Below, in pieces: positions 22,993-34,278 of a stretch of 64,000 nucleotides of DNA. Source of the stretch: Trematomus loennbergii (lineage: Eukaryota > Chordata > Actinopteri > Perciformes > Nototheniidae). How positions within the stretch are numbered: the first letter of the stretch is position 1; every line of letters begins with the position of its first letter. Where the stretch lies: NCBI GenBank assembly GCA_012861695.1, contig JAAOOA010000028.1:13136673-13200672 (forward strand), read 5' to 3'. The notes under the pieces were generated by a model. That model ran no database searches. It was not told where the DNA came from and worked only from the letters and a program-made list of their open reading frames with translations. The position numbers and the translations under genes are program-made.

Positions 22993-24915
22993 AATTAAAG
23001 CTGCAAGCAGCGTTGAGCGGGTCTTCGACGCTCCGCAGGCTGTTGTCCGCACGTCGAGGTATCATGCAGGAGTTTTCCGGACTCGGCCGTTGACAAACGT
23101 GGGAAGTTTCAGGCCGATCGGACAACGTAAATGGGAGTTACAGCAGTATATACAGTAAACATTGTGTTTGATGGCGAGTGATCTATCGCCATGGCAACGG
23201 CATATGATGACATCCCAGATTGGCGTAGAGCTGTTGAGGGGCAGACTAGTAGTCGTCATCTGAAGTCTGGTGCAGTTTGGACCATTTTCCAATGACTTAA
23301 GACAACATTGTGTTTTATGGCGAAGGATGTTGTTGCCATGGAAACGGCATATGATGACATCCCATAATTGGCATAGTGCTGTTGAGGGCCGGACCATTAA
23401 CTGTCATCTGAAGTCTGGTGCCGTTTGGAACCTTTTCCATTGATTTAAGACAACATCGTGTTTTATGGCGAGTGATTCGTTGCCATGGAAACGGCATATG
23501 ATGACATCCCAGAATACGCGTAGAGCTGTTGAGGGCCGGACCATTAACTGTCATCTGAAGTCTGGTGCCGTTTGGAACGTTTTCCATTGAATTAAGACAA
23601 CATCGTGTTTTATGGCGAGTGATGCGTTGCCATGGAAACGGCATACGGTGAGATCTCAGATTTCACGTAGAGCTGTTGAGGGCCGGACCATTAACTGTCA
23701 TCTGAAGTCTGGTGCAGTTTGGACAATTTTCCATTGACGTAAGACAACATCGTGTTTTACAGCGTGGGATTGTTGCCACGGAAACGGCATACGGTGATAT
23801 CTCAGATTTCACGTAGAGCTGTTGAGTCATGGACCAGTGATATAAAAGTGAAGATTGGGGGACGATGGGACCGTGTCCATTGGATTTACAGCGACACCGT
23901 GTTTTATGGCGAGTGATGCGTTGCCATGGAAACGGCATACGGTGAGATCTCAGATTTCGCGTAGAGCTGTTGAGGGCCGGACCATTAACTGTCATCTGAA
24001 GTCTGGTGCAGTTTGGAGCATTTTCCATTGACTTAAGACAACATCGTGTTTTATGGCGAGTGATTCGTTGCCATGGAAACGGCATACGGTGAGATCTCAG
24101 ATTTCACGTAGAGCTGTTGAGTCATGGACCAGTAATATAAAAGTGAAGATTGGGGGACGATGGGACCGTGTCCATTGGATTTACAGCGACACCGTGTTTT
24201 ACGGCGAGGAATGCGTTGCCATGGAAACAGCTTTTGAGGAAAACTGACTTTTGTCATATTAATGTGTTGAGGGCCGGACCATTAACTGTCATCTGAAGTC
24301 TGGTGCAGTTTGGAGCATTTTCCATTGACTTAAGACACATTGTGAAGTTTGGTGGCGTTCTGAGCATGTCAGTTTGAGTGATGACATCATCGTATTCGTT
24401 TGATGAGCCTAGCATCGAGCGAACGCGAACTTTGGCGCCAAATAACGGCTGCGCCGTGCGAAAGAAAAAAACTTCCGTGATAACTTTTAATTGCCCATGT
24501 CTCGAGATGCTACCCGACGAATTTCGAGTCGTACGGATAAAGTCCCTGGGAGAATAGATTTTGCGCGGATGACGAAAACGCGATAAATCGCGTTTTTCCA
24601 CGCCTTTTCGACGCCAAATTCAAAATGGCCGACTTCCTGTACGTTATTTTATACCCCTCCAAGAGGCTTTTTTGTTTGTCTCCGCACCTTAGATAGGCTT
24701 AGCGAGTTTCGTTCGGTTACGTGAAAGTTAAAGTAGGGGGAGTTAACGTTAAAAACGGAAGTGGGCGTGGCCTACGCAATTTTTGACGTTAAGTTCCGGA
24801 ACCAATTACACATCGCAATTTTGCGCACTTCTGACGCGTGTGCAAAATTTGTTGAGTTTTCACATATGTTGCGGGGGTCAAAAGTGCGTAATAATAGTTC
24901 AAATATAATAATAAT
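22993..24915 (+). repeat. Array unit E (about 8 monomers, plain tail)
   Basis: A 1,923-bp unit with a unit A-type head. Monomers are regular at 146-148 bp. It ends in ataataataat joined to unit F. Confidence 0.9.
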
Positions 24916-27900
24916 AATTAAAGCTGCAAGCAGCGTTGAGCGGGTCTTCGACGCTCCGCAGGCTGTTGTCCGCACGTCGAGGTATCCTGCAGGAGTATTC
25001 CGGACTCGGCCGTTGGCAAACGTGGAAGTTTTAGGCCGATCGGACAACGTAAATGGAGTTACAGCAGTATCATACAGTAAACATTGTGTTTGATGGCGAG
25101 TGATCTATCGCCATGGCAACGGCATATGATGACATCCCATAATTGGCATAGTGCTGTTGAGGGGCGGACTCGTAGCCATCATCTGAAGTCTGGTGCAGTT
25201 TGAACCATTTTCCATTGATTTAAGACAACATCGTGTTTTACGGCGAGTGATGCGTTGCCATGGAAACGGCATACGGTGAGATCTCAGATTTCACGTAGAG
25301 CTGTTGAGGGCCGGACCATTAACTGTCATCTGAAGTCTGGTGCAGTTTGGAACCTTTTCCATTGATTTAAGACAACATCGTGTTTTACGGCGAGTGATGC
25401 GTTGCCATGGAAACGGCATACGGTGAGATCTCAGATTTCACCTAGAGCTGTTGAGGGCTGGACCATTAACTGTCATCTGAAGTCTGGTGCAGTTTGGAAC
25501 CTTTTCCATTGATTTAAGACAACATCGTGTTTTACGGCGAGTGATGCGTTGCCATGGAAACGGCATACGGTGAGATCTCAGATTTCACCTAGAGCTGTTG
25601 AGGGCTGGACCATTAACTGTCATCTGAAGTCTGGTGCCGTTTGGAAGCTTTTCCATTGATTTAAGACAACATTGTGTTTTTTCGCCAGGGATTCGTTGCC
25701 ATGGCAACAGCTTTTGAGGAAAACTCACTTTTGTCATATGAATGTGTTGAGGGCCGGACCATTAACTGTCATCTGAAGTCTGGTGCCGTTTTGAACCTTT
25801 TCCATTGAATTAAGACAACATCGTGTTTTATGGCGAGTGATTCGTTGCCATGGAAACGGCATACGGTGAGATCTCAGATTTCACGTAGAGCTGTTGAGTC
25901 ATGGACCAGTAATATAAAAGTGAAGATTGGGGGACGATGGGACCGTGTCCATTGGATTTACAGCGACACCGTGTTTTACGGCGAGGAATGCGTTGCCATG
26001 GCAACAGCTTTTGAGGAAAACTCACTTTTGTCATATTAATGTGTTGAGGGCCGGACCATTAACTGTCATCTGAAGTCTGGTGCAGTTTGGAACGTTTTCC
26101 AATGACTTAAGACAACATCGTGTTTTACGGCGTGGGATGCGTTGCCATGGAAACGGCATACGGTGAGATCTCAGATTTCGCGTAGAGCTGTTGAGGGCCG
26201 GACCATTAACTGTCATCTGAAGTCTGGTGCAGTTTGGACAATTTTCCAATGACTTAAGACAACATCGTGTTTTACGGCGTGGGATGCGTTGCCATGGAAA
26301 CGGCATACGGTGACACCCCATAATTGACATAGTGCTGTTGAGGGCCGGACTAGTAGCCATGATCTGAAGTCTGGTGCAGTTTGGACAATTTTGCATTGAC
26401 GTAAGACAACATCGTGTTTTATGGCGAAGGATTAGTTGCCATGGCAACAGCTTTTGAGGAAAACTCACTTTTGTCATATTAATGTGTTGAGGGCCGGACC
26501 ATTAACTGTCATCTGAAGTCTGGTGCCGTTTGGAACGTTTTCCAATGACTTAAGACAACATCGTGTTTTATGGCGAGTGATGCGTTGCCATGGAAACGGC
26601 ATATGATGACATCCCATAATTGGCATAGTGCTGTTGAGGGCCGGACTAGTAGCCATGATCTGAAGTCTGGTGCAGTTTGGACAATTTTGCATTGAATTAA
26701 GACAACTTCGTGTTTTATGGCGAGGGATTCGTTGCCATGGCAACAGCTTTTGAGGAAAACTCACTTTTGTCATATTGAGGTGTTGAGGGCCGGAGCATTA
26801 ACTGTCATCTGAAGTGTGGTGCAGTTTGGAAGCTTTTCCATTGAATTAAGACAACATCGTGTTTTATGGCGAGTGATGCGTTGCCATGGAAACGGCATAC
26901 GGTGAGATCTCAGATTTCACGTAGAGCTGTTGAGGGCCGGACCATGAACTGTCATCTGAAGTCTGGTGCAGTTTGGAAGCTTTTACATTGATTAAGACAA
27001 CATCGTGTTTTACGGCGTGGGATGCGTTGCCATGGAAACGACATATGATGACATCCCAGAATTGGCGTAGAGCTGTTGAGGGCCGGACCATTAACTGTCA
27101 TATGAAGTGTGGTGCCGTTTTGAACCTTTTCCATTGACTTAAGACAACATTGTGTTTTACGGTGAGGGATGCGTTGCCATGGAAACGGCATACGGTGAGA
27201 TCTCAGATTTCACGTAGAGCTGTTGAGGCCGGACCATTAACTGTCATCTGAAGTCTGGTGCCGTTTGGAACGTTTTCCAATGACTTAAGACAACATCGTG
27301 TTTTATGGCGAGGAATGCGTTGCCATGGAAACGGCATACGGTGAGATCTCAGATTTCACGTAGAGCTGTTGAGGGCCGGACCATTAACTGTCATCTGAAG
27401 TCTGGTGCCGTTTGGAACGTTTTCCAATGACTTAAGACAACATCGTGTTTTACGGCGTGGGATTCGTTGCCATGGCAACAGCTTTTGAGGAAAACTGACT
27501 TTTGTCATATTAATGTGTTGAGGGCCGGACCATTAACTGTCATCTGAAGTCTGGTGCAGTTTGGAGCATTTTCCATTGACTTAAGACAACATTGTGAAGT
27601 TTGGTGGCGTTCTGAGCATGTCAGTTTGAGTGATGACATCATCGTATTCGTTTGATGGCTAGCATCGAGCGAACGCGAACTTTGGCGACAAATAACGGCT
27701 GCACCGTGCGAAAGAAAAAAACTTCCGTGATAACTTTGAATTGCCCATGTCTCGAGATGCTACCCGACGAATTTCGAGTCGTACGGATAAAGTCCCTGGG
27801 AGAAGATAGATTTTGCGCGGATGACGAAAAACGCGATAAATCGCGTTTTTCCACGCGTTTTTCGACGCAAATTCAAAATGGCCGACTTCCTGTACGTTAT

Positions 27901-28565
27901 TTATACCCCTCCAAGAGGCTTTTTTGTTTGTCTCCGCACCTTAGATAGGCTTAGCGAGTTTCGTTCGGTTACGTGAAAGTTAAAGTAGGGGGAGTTAACG
28001 TTAAAAACGGAAGTGGGCGTGGCCTACGCAATTTTTGACGTTAAGTTCCGGAACCAATTACACATCGCAATTTTGCGCACTTCTGACGCGTGTGCAAAAT
28101 TTGTTGAGTTTTCACATATGTTGCGGGGGTCAAAAGTGCGTAATAAGAGTTCAAATAATAATAATAATAATAATAATCGGACCGATTTCAATAATGTGCT
28201 AGTTTACAGTGACGTGGGCTACGCCCACGTCACTGTAGGCCGTCGGGCTACCTACTGTCATGATTTAGGCCACTTTTAATGGGCTTTTACCCCTATTTTA
28301 CCCTGTTTTTAGTGGGTTTTGCATGGTTATCGCTCGCTTCGCGAGCGACTAAATTGATCGTAACGATATTAATTATGCGAGTTGCAATCACGTGGGCTTC
28401 GCCCACGTGACTGGGCTCGCGCGGACTATCTGCCGTCACTATTTCCGAACCTTTTCTGTGCTTTTGCCGGTCGTTTTCCCTGTTTTTATGTGTTTTTCGC
28501 AGGTTTATCGGTCGCTGCGCGACCGATTTCAATAGGGTCTTCGCCGACCTATGGTCTCAGACCCT
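24916..28565 (+). repeat. Array unit F (about 17 monomers, hairpin tail)
   Basis: The longest unit, 3,650 bp. The ccatgg core of the X-box falls at 25111, 25258, 25405, 25552, 25699, 25849, 25996, 26145, 26292, 26439 and 26588, which gives the 147-150-bp period directly. The hairpin tail lies at about 28175-28565. Confidence 0.93.
28175..28565. repeat. Four-hairpin tail, copy in unit F
   Basis: The same four palindromes follow an (ATA)n run. The third hairpin loop is cttcg, as in unit B. Confidence 0.9.
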
Positions 28566-31500
28566 AATTAAAGCTGCAAGCAGCGTTGAGCGGGTCTTCG
28601 ACGCTCCGCAGGCTGTTGTCCGCACGTCGAGGTGTGTAGGTGTCTTGAGGACTCGGCCGTTGGCAAACGTGGGAAGTTTCAGGCCGATCGGACAACGTAA
28701 ATGCGAGTTACAGCAGTATCATACAGTAAACATTGTGTTTGATGGCGAGTGATCTACTGCCATGGCAACGGCATATGATGACATCCCAGAATTGGCGTAG
28801 AGCTGTTGAGGGGCGGACTAGTAGTCGTCATCTGAAGTCTGGTGCAGTTTGGAAGCTTTTCATAGGAGTAACGGAAACATGTTTTTTTTGGCAAGGGATT
28901 CGTTGCCATGGCAACAGCTTTTGAGGAAAACTCACTTTTGTCATATTAATGTGTTGAGGGCCGGACCATTAACTGTCATCTGAAGTCTGGTGCCGTTTTG
29001 AACCTTTTCCATTGATTTAAGACAAATCGTGTTTTATGGCGAGTGATGCGTTGCCATGGAAACGGCATATGATGACATCCCATAATTGCCATAGAGCTGT
29101 TGAGGGCCGGACCATTAGCCATCATCTGATGTCTGGTGCAGTTTGGAAGCTTTTCCATTGACTTAAGACAACATCGTGTTTTACGGCGTGGGATGCGTTG
29201 CCATGGAAACGGCATACGGTGAGATCTCAGATTTCGCGTAGAGCTGTTGAGTCATGGACTAGTGATATAAAAGTGAAGATTGGGGGACGATGGGACCGTG
29301 TCCATTGGATTTACAGCGACATCGTGTTTTACGGCGTGGGATTCGTTGCCATGGAAACGGCATACGGTGAGATCTCAGATTTCACGTAGAGCTGTTGAGG
29401 GCCGGACCATTAACTGTCATCTGAAGTCTGGTGCCTTTTGGAATCTTTTCCATTGATTTAAGACAACATCGTGTTTTACGGCGTGGGATGCGTTGCCATG
29501 GAAACGGCATACGGTGAGATCTCAGATTTCGCGTAGAGCTGTTGAGTCATGGACCAGTGATATAAAAGTGAAGATTGGGGACGATGGGACCGTGTCGATT
29601 GGATTTACAGCGACATCGTGTTTTAAGGCGAGTGATGCGTTGCCATGGAAACGGCATATGATGACATCCCATAATTGGCATAGTGCTGTTGAGGGCCGGA
29701 CCATTAACTGTCATCTGATGTCTGGTGCCATTTGGAAGCTTTTCCATTGAATTAAGACAACATCGTGTTTTTATGGCGAGTGATTCGTTGCCATAGAAAC
29801 GGCATATGATGACATCCCAGAATTGGCGTAGAGCTGTTGAGGGGCGGACTAGTAGCCATCAGCTGATGTCTTGTGCAGTTTGGACCATTTCCCATTGACT
29901 TAAGACAACATTGTGTTTTATGGCGAGGAATGCGTTGCCATGGCATGGAAACGGCATACGGTGAGATCTCAGATTTCACGTAGAGCTGTTGAGTCATGGA
30001 CCAGTGATATAAAAGTGAAGATTGGGGGACGATGGGACCGTGTCCATTTGATTTACAGCGACACCGTGTTTTATGGCGAGGAATGCGTTGCCATGGAAAC
30101 GGCATACGGTGAGATCTCAGATTTCACGTAGAGCTGTTGAGGGCCGGACCATTAACTGTCATCTGAAGTCTGGTGCCGTTTGGAACATTTTCCATTGACG
30201 TAAGACAACATCGTGTTTTACGGCGAGTGATTCGTTGCCATGGAAACGGCATACGATGAGATTTCAGATTTCATGTAGAGCTGTTGAGTCATGGACCAGT
30301 GATATAAAAGTGAAGATTGGGGGACGATGGGACCGTGTCCATTGGATTTACAGCGACATCGTGTTTTACGGCGAGTGATGCGTTGCCACGGAAACGGCAT
30401 ACGGTGAGATCTCAGATTTCGCGTAGAGCTGTTGAGTCATGGACCAGTGATATTAAAGTGAAGACTGGGGGACGATGGGACCGTGTCCATTGGATTTACA
30501 GCGACACCGTGTTTTATGGCGAGGGATTCGTTGCCATGGCAACAGCTTTTGAGGAAAACTCACTTTTGTCATATTAATGTGTTGAGGGCCGGACCATTAA
30601 CTGTCATCTGAAGTCTGGTGCAGTTTGGAGCATTTTCCATTGACTTAAGACAACATTGTGAAGTTTGGTGGCGTTCTGAGCATGTCAGTTTGAGTGATGA
30701 CATCATCGTATTCCATGGCGTTTGATGGGCCTAGCATCGAGCGAACGCGAACTTTGGCGCCAAATCACGGCTGTGCCGTGCGAAAGAAAAAAACTTCCGT
30801 GATAACTTTGAATTGCCCATGTCTAGAGATGCTACCCGACGAATTTCGAGTCGTACGGATAAAGTCCCTGGGAGAAGATAGATTTTGCGCGGAGGACGAG
30901 AAACGCGATAAATCGCGTTTTTTCGACGCCAAATTCAAAATGGCCGACTTCCTGTACGTTATTTTTTACCCCTCCAAGAGGCTTTTTGTTCGTCTCCGCA
31001 CCCTAGATATGCGTAGCGAGTTTCGTTCGTTTACGTGAAAGTTAAAGTGGGGGGAGTTTACGTTAAAACGGAAGTGGGCGTGGCCTACGCAATTTTTTAC
31101 GCAAAGTTCCGGAACCAATTACATATCGCAAGTTGCACCACTTCTGACGCGCGTGCAAAATTTGGTGAGTTTTCACATGTGTTGCGGGGGTCAAAGGTTT
31201 ATCGGCGCTGCGCGACCGATTTCAATAGGGTCTTCGCCGACCTAGGTCTCAGACCCTAATAAATAATCGGACCAATATCAATAATGTGCTCGTTTACAGT
31301 GACGTGGCTACGCCCACGTCACTGTAGGCCGTTGGGCTACCTACTGTCATGATTTAGGCCACTTTTAATGGACTTTTACCCGTCTTTTTCCCAGTTTTTA
31401 GTGGGTTTTGCATGGTTATCGCTCGCTTCGCGAGCGACTAAATAGATCGTAACGATATTAATTATGCGAGTTGCAATCACGTGGGCGAAGCCCACGTGAC

Positions 31501-31657
31501 TGGGCTCGCGCGGACTATCTGCCGTTACTATTTCCGAACCTTTTCTGTGCTTTTGCCGGTCGTTTTCCCTGTTTTTATGTGTTTTTCGCAGGTTTATCGG
31601 TCGCTGCGCGACCGATTTCAATAGGGTCTTCGCCGACCTATGGTCTCAGACCCTAAT
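28566..31657 (+). repeat. Array unit G (about 13 monomers, rearranged tail)
   Basis: A 3,092-bp unit. Near 31195-31258 a partial copy of the end of the hairpin tail is inserted ahead of the complete tail, so the last junction has been duplicated. The array stops at gtctcagaccctaataa. Confidence 0.9.
31260..31657. repeat. Four-hairpin tail, copy in unit G, loop inverted
   Basis: The first palindrome has lost one G (31295-31324). The third reads cacgtgggcgaagcccacg, so its centre is the reverse complement of the centre in units B and F while its flanks are unchanged. Confidence 0.88.
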
Positions 31658-31666
31658 AAGTGTCGT

Positions 31667-31694
31667 CAATTCGCTTTTAATCTGCCATGTACGG
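31667..31694. repeat. Right flanking copy of the 27-bp repeat around the array
   Basis: caattcgcttttaatctgcc plus atgtacgg. Together with its surroundings (31665-31708) it is the exact reverse complement of the zinc-finger promoter segment at 11726-11770. Confidence 0.75.
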
Positions 31695-31701
31695 TAATGT
31701 C

Positions 31702-31727
31702 TATATATAAACACGTGTTTATATATA
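31702..31727. repeat. Miniature AT palindrome, copy 1
   Basis: tatatataaacac and its complement meet at an ACGT centre. It abuts the ggttgtcac end of R1 copy b. The same palindrome occurs at 32644 and, longer, at 34231. Confidence 0.9.
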
Positions 31728-31733
31728 TCTATG

Positions 31734-32057
31734 GTTGTCACTACCCGATCCGTCCACCTGCCCGATCGGTAACTGCGCATGTGCGAGATGGTCCGCCATA
31801 TTGCACAACTCCGTACGGCAACCCAACTAGGACACTTGACACAGTGGCTTTTGGCAAAGCACAAACAAACTAAAAAAACCGAGAGAGATGAGTTATTGTT
31901 ATTACAACGTGACTTCACTATTATTTAACAACTATTTTTATTGGGTTCTTTTATTTGGGGTTAAGTACATTGTCAGAATAAGTGAGAAATGGATTTAACT
32001 TCTGTTAGACAGCTATCATACTGAATAAATATTTATGCAAAAATGTATGGCATTAAT
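31734..32057 (-). repeat. R1 repeat, copy b
   Basis: Reverse complement of the R1 at 2442: ggttgtcactacccgatcc, then tgcgcatgtgcgagatgg, then ccgccatattgcacaac, ending with aacttctgttagacagctat. It is a full-length copy without a hAT insertion. Confidence 0.85.
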
Positions 32058-32116
32058 AATGTATATCTAATTACATTTAAAAACGTATGGCATTAATAAT
32101 GTATATCTAATTACAT
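32041..32116. repeat. 43-bp tandem duplication
   Basis: gtatggcattaataatgtat plus atctaattacatt occurs twice in tandem, about 43 bp apart. Confidence 0.85.
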
Positions 32117-32545
32117 TAACTGTGAATGGTTTTCATTTTATTTAAAATGAAATAAAATTACAAAAAGTTGATTTAATAACAAATCTCTGTTATTAGATCA
32201 GTACTTTTCTTATATGACTATTATTGCTAAATTTGAAAGGTCTTTACCAGCTTTGGAATTATATATATATATAGCACCTTCTGCCATCCCATCTCTACTG
32301 ACAATCATTAACACTTAGATTTTATGATATCGTAAGCATCGTCAGTGATTGACTTGAACACTGAGAATGTATTTATTAACTTCAGACATTTTCATATACA
32401 AATGTGATCATACACCAACACACTTTTTAGATATATACATTTTTCACACACAACGCAACCATTTACTAAATTAAACCATATCCCATCATAATACGAGCAA
32501 ATAAAAAGGCACAACAATAAATATATTATGTGTGTGTGTGTGTGT

Positions 32546-32643
32546 GTCCTAGTTGGGTTGCCGTACAGAGTTGTGCAATATGGCGGACCATCTCGCACAT
32601 GCGCAGTACCGATCGGGCAGGTGGACGGATCGGGTAGTGACAC
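32546..32643 (+). repeat. R1 repeat, copy c, partial
   Basis: It begins after a short GT run with gtcctagttgggttgccg and ends gatcgggtagtgacac. The uninterrupted accatctcgcacatgcgcag here is the empty-site reference for the hAT at 2719. Confidence 0.85.
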
Positions 32644-32683
32644 CCATAGATATATATAAACACGTGTTTATATATATCTATGG
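32644..32683. repeat. Miniature AT palindrome, copy 2, perfect 40 nt
   Basis: ccatagatatatataaacac is followed immediately by its exact complement. It is flanked by tgacac on both sides (32636-32643 region and 32684-32689), like a target duplication. Confidence 0.9.
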
Positions 32684-32696
32684 TGACACCGGTCTC

Positions 32697-32745
32697 TACC
32701 TGACCGGAGTCACGCTGTGTGTGTCCGTCAGGAAACACGCTGTTA
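32697..32745. repeat. Inverted match to 9046-9098
   Basis: accggagtcacgctgtgtgt followed by gtccgtcaggaaacacgctg is the reverse complement of the sequence just before the long-TIR element at 9099. Confidence 0.8.
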
Positions 32746-33065
32746 AAAAGTAGTTCCAGCAAAACATCCACTGATAAACTGCGATGTTAACAACCTCATG
32801 AAACCTCATATGTTTTTAACTTAGGATCATACCGGTTAGTCTAGAAAAAGGTAAATGTGTGCATTTTATTATAAAGTTGTGTATATTTACAGACTGTTGC
32901 AAAAACTAAGAAGCTTATAAACATCAGGTTTAAAACTAAAAGAGCTTTACAGAAAAAGTAACACAATGAAAGATGTTTGGAGTTTTATTTGAGTTATTAA
33001 TTTACATTTTTTGTCTAAGAGATGCTGATTTCAAACCGTTGTTACATACAGTCACGGTGTAGGTA

Positions 33066-33795
33066 CCATATGTGTTCGGCCTACCAGATGTGTTCGGGGT
33101 CCGTTACGCTTACCAATGACGTCACGCATTGGCTGTACGGTAACTCAAGAGGACATTTTACACGGTCAAATTCCGAATGTATTGAAACTCCAGACTCAAC
33201 GTAAGAGCTTGAGCCTCTTCGGGGGTGCTAACATTTAAACATACACTTCATTCTTTACTTTGTCCGTTATTATATGTAGAAGATATTACTTTTTTCCCCG
33301 TTTTTTTTTCAAATTGAATTTATTGAAATCTCCAATATCAACGTAAGAGCTTGTGCCTCTTCGGGGGGTGCTAACACTTAACCATAAACGTTATCGTTTA
33401 CTTTCTCCGTCTTTATATGAAGATATTACTTTTCTCCGTTAATCTCTGTCACGTTGTTTCCAAAGCAACAACAACTTCCTGTCAACTGCGCTAACTCTCC
33501 TTCAAAAAAAGCATGTCCATATTACACTTAAGACATATACAACTGCAACGAAAAGTAACAAACACAATGCGATATCCTTTTCAATTTCAAAGAACACAAA
33601 TTGGGTTACATTAACAAATAACTATAAAACAACAATACTGTAGAATAACAAAATGAATGCCGTGAATACACCGAAATACACGTGTTGAAGCGGTTCGCTG
33701 CTGATTACTACGATTACCGTACAGCCAATCACAATGGGTGACGTCATTGGTAAGCGACGGACCCCGAACACATATGGTAGGGCGAACACATATGG
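33066..33795. mobile_element. TA-flanked TIR element, 730 bp
   Basis: The left terminus ccatatgtgttcgg and the right cgaacacatatgg are inverted. They lie within about 85-bp inverted arms that include ccaatgacgtca and attggctgtacgg. TA lies immediately outside both ends (33064-33065 and 33796-33797), as for Tc1/mariner-type elements. It is non-coding. Inside, a block starting aacgtaagagcttg is duplicated in direct orientation (about 33196 and 33338). Confidence 0.7.
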
Positions 33796-34147
33796 TACTG
33801 ACAACGGCATTTCCTGTTTCTGCTGGAGAGAGGGGAGTTTGTTCCAAAGCTTGCCGCTGTATTTACTATGGAGCTAATTTCCTGCCATAACTCCACAAAC
33901 AAACTAAACAGGTTTTACTAATGCCTCATGATTCACTAACAAACACAATGTGGTTTGCAAAGAAAAAACGTGTCTATCAAATAAACACATACCATTTTTC
34001 TAATAAATCATGTTTCAGAGACAAATTCAGCATAGGTTTTACAAGTACACACATTTTTTTTACAACTACAACACTTCTTTTTACAAGTACAAATCTTGTT
34101 TTTACAACTACAACACTTTTCTTTACAGGTACAAAACTTTTTCTTCT

Positions 34148-34218
34148 CACGGCGGAATATTACTGCCAAAAGTCACGTGACTCACTCACGTGACTTTTGG
34201 CAGTAATATTCCGCCGTG
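34148..34218. repeat. 71-nt palindrome with perfect 33-bp arms, copy 1
   Basis: The arms are 34148-34180 and 34186-34218 around the pentamer ctcac. Each arm holds ggaatattactgccaaaag and ends in tcacgtga, an E-box palindrome. The second copy is at 38976-39046. Confidence 0.95.
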
Positions 34219-34230
34219 GTTGTGGTTGTC

Positions 34231-34278
34231 ACCATAGATATATATAAAAACAAAATAAGTGTTTTATATATCTATGGT
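34231..34278. mobile_element. Miniature palindromic insertion, copy 3
   Basis: accatagatatatataaaa and its imperfect complement lie around a short loop. It is absent at the matching place in the right arm (about 38972). ttgtc flanks it on both sides. Confidence 0.7.

Larger units (their letters stand above)
15431..31657 (+). repeat. 16.2-kb higher-order tandem array, seven long units
   Basis: Each unit opens with AATTAAAGCTGCAAGCAGC then gttgagcgggtcttcgacg, and continues with a variable number (about 5 to 17) of monomers whose period is 147-150 bp, modally 147. It closes with a conserved tail of about 550 bp containing gcgaacgcgaactttggcgc, cgcgataaatcgcg and aaaatggccgacttcctg. Unit starts are 15431, 17291, 19459, 21066, 22993, 24916 and 28566. 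Monomers come in at least two classes: one with ggccggaccattaactgtc, the other with catggaccagtgatataaaa. Nearly all carry the X-box-like GTTGCCATGGAAAC or GTTGCCATGGCAAC. There is no real coding; frames stay open because 147 is divisible by three. Confidence 0.95.

Noticed and set aside
15431..31657. Many 60-148-codon frames (for example with MPFPWQRI or MPWKRHTVRSQ) on both strands
   Set aside because: The 147-bp monomer equals 49 codons, so any stop-free frame stays open across neighbouring monomers. Frames start and stop at indels, not at gene signals.
15431..31657. Possible CRISPR-like array because of regular palindrome-containing repeats
   Set aside because: Monomers are contiguous satellite units without unique spacers, and the DNA is clearly vertebrate.
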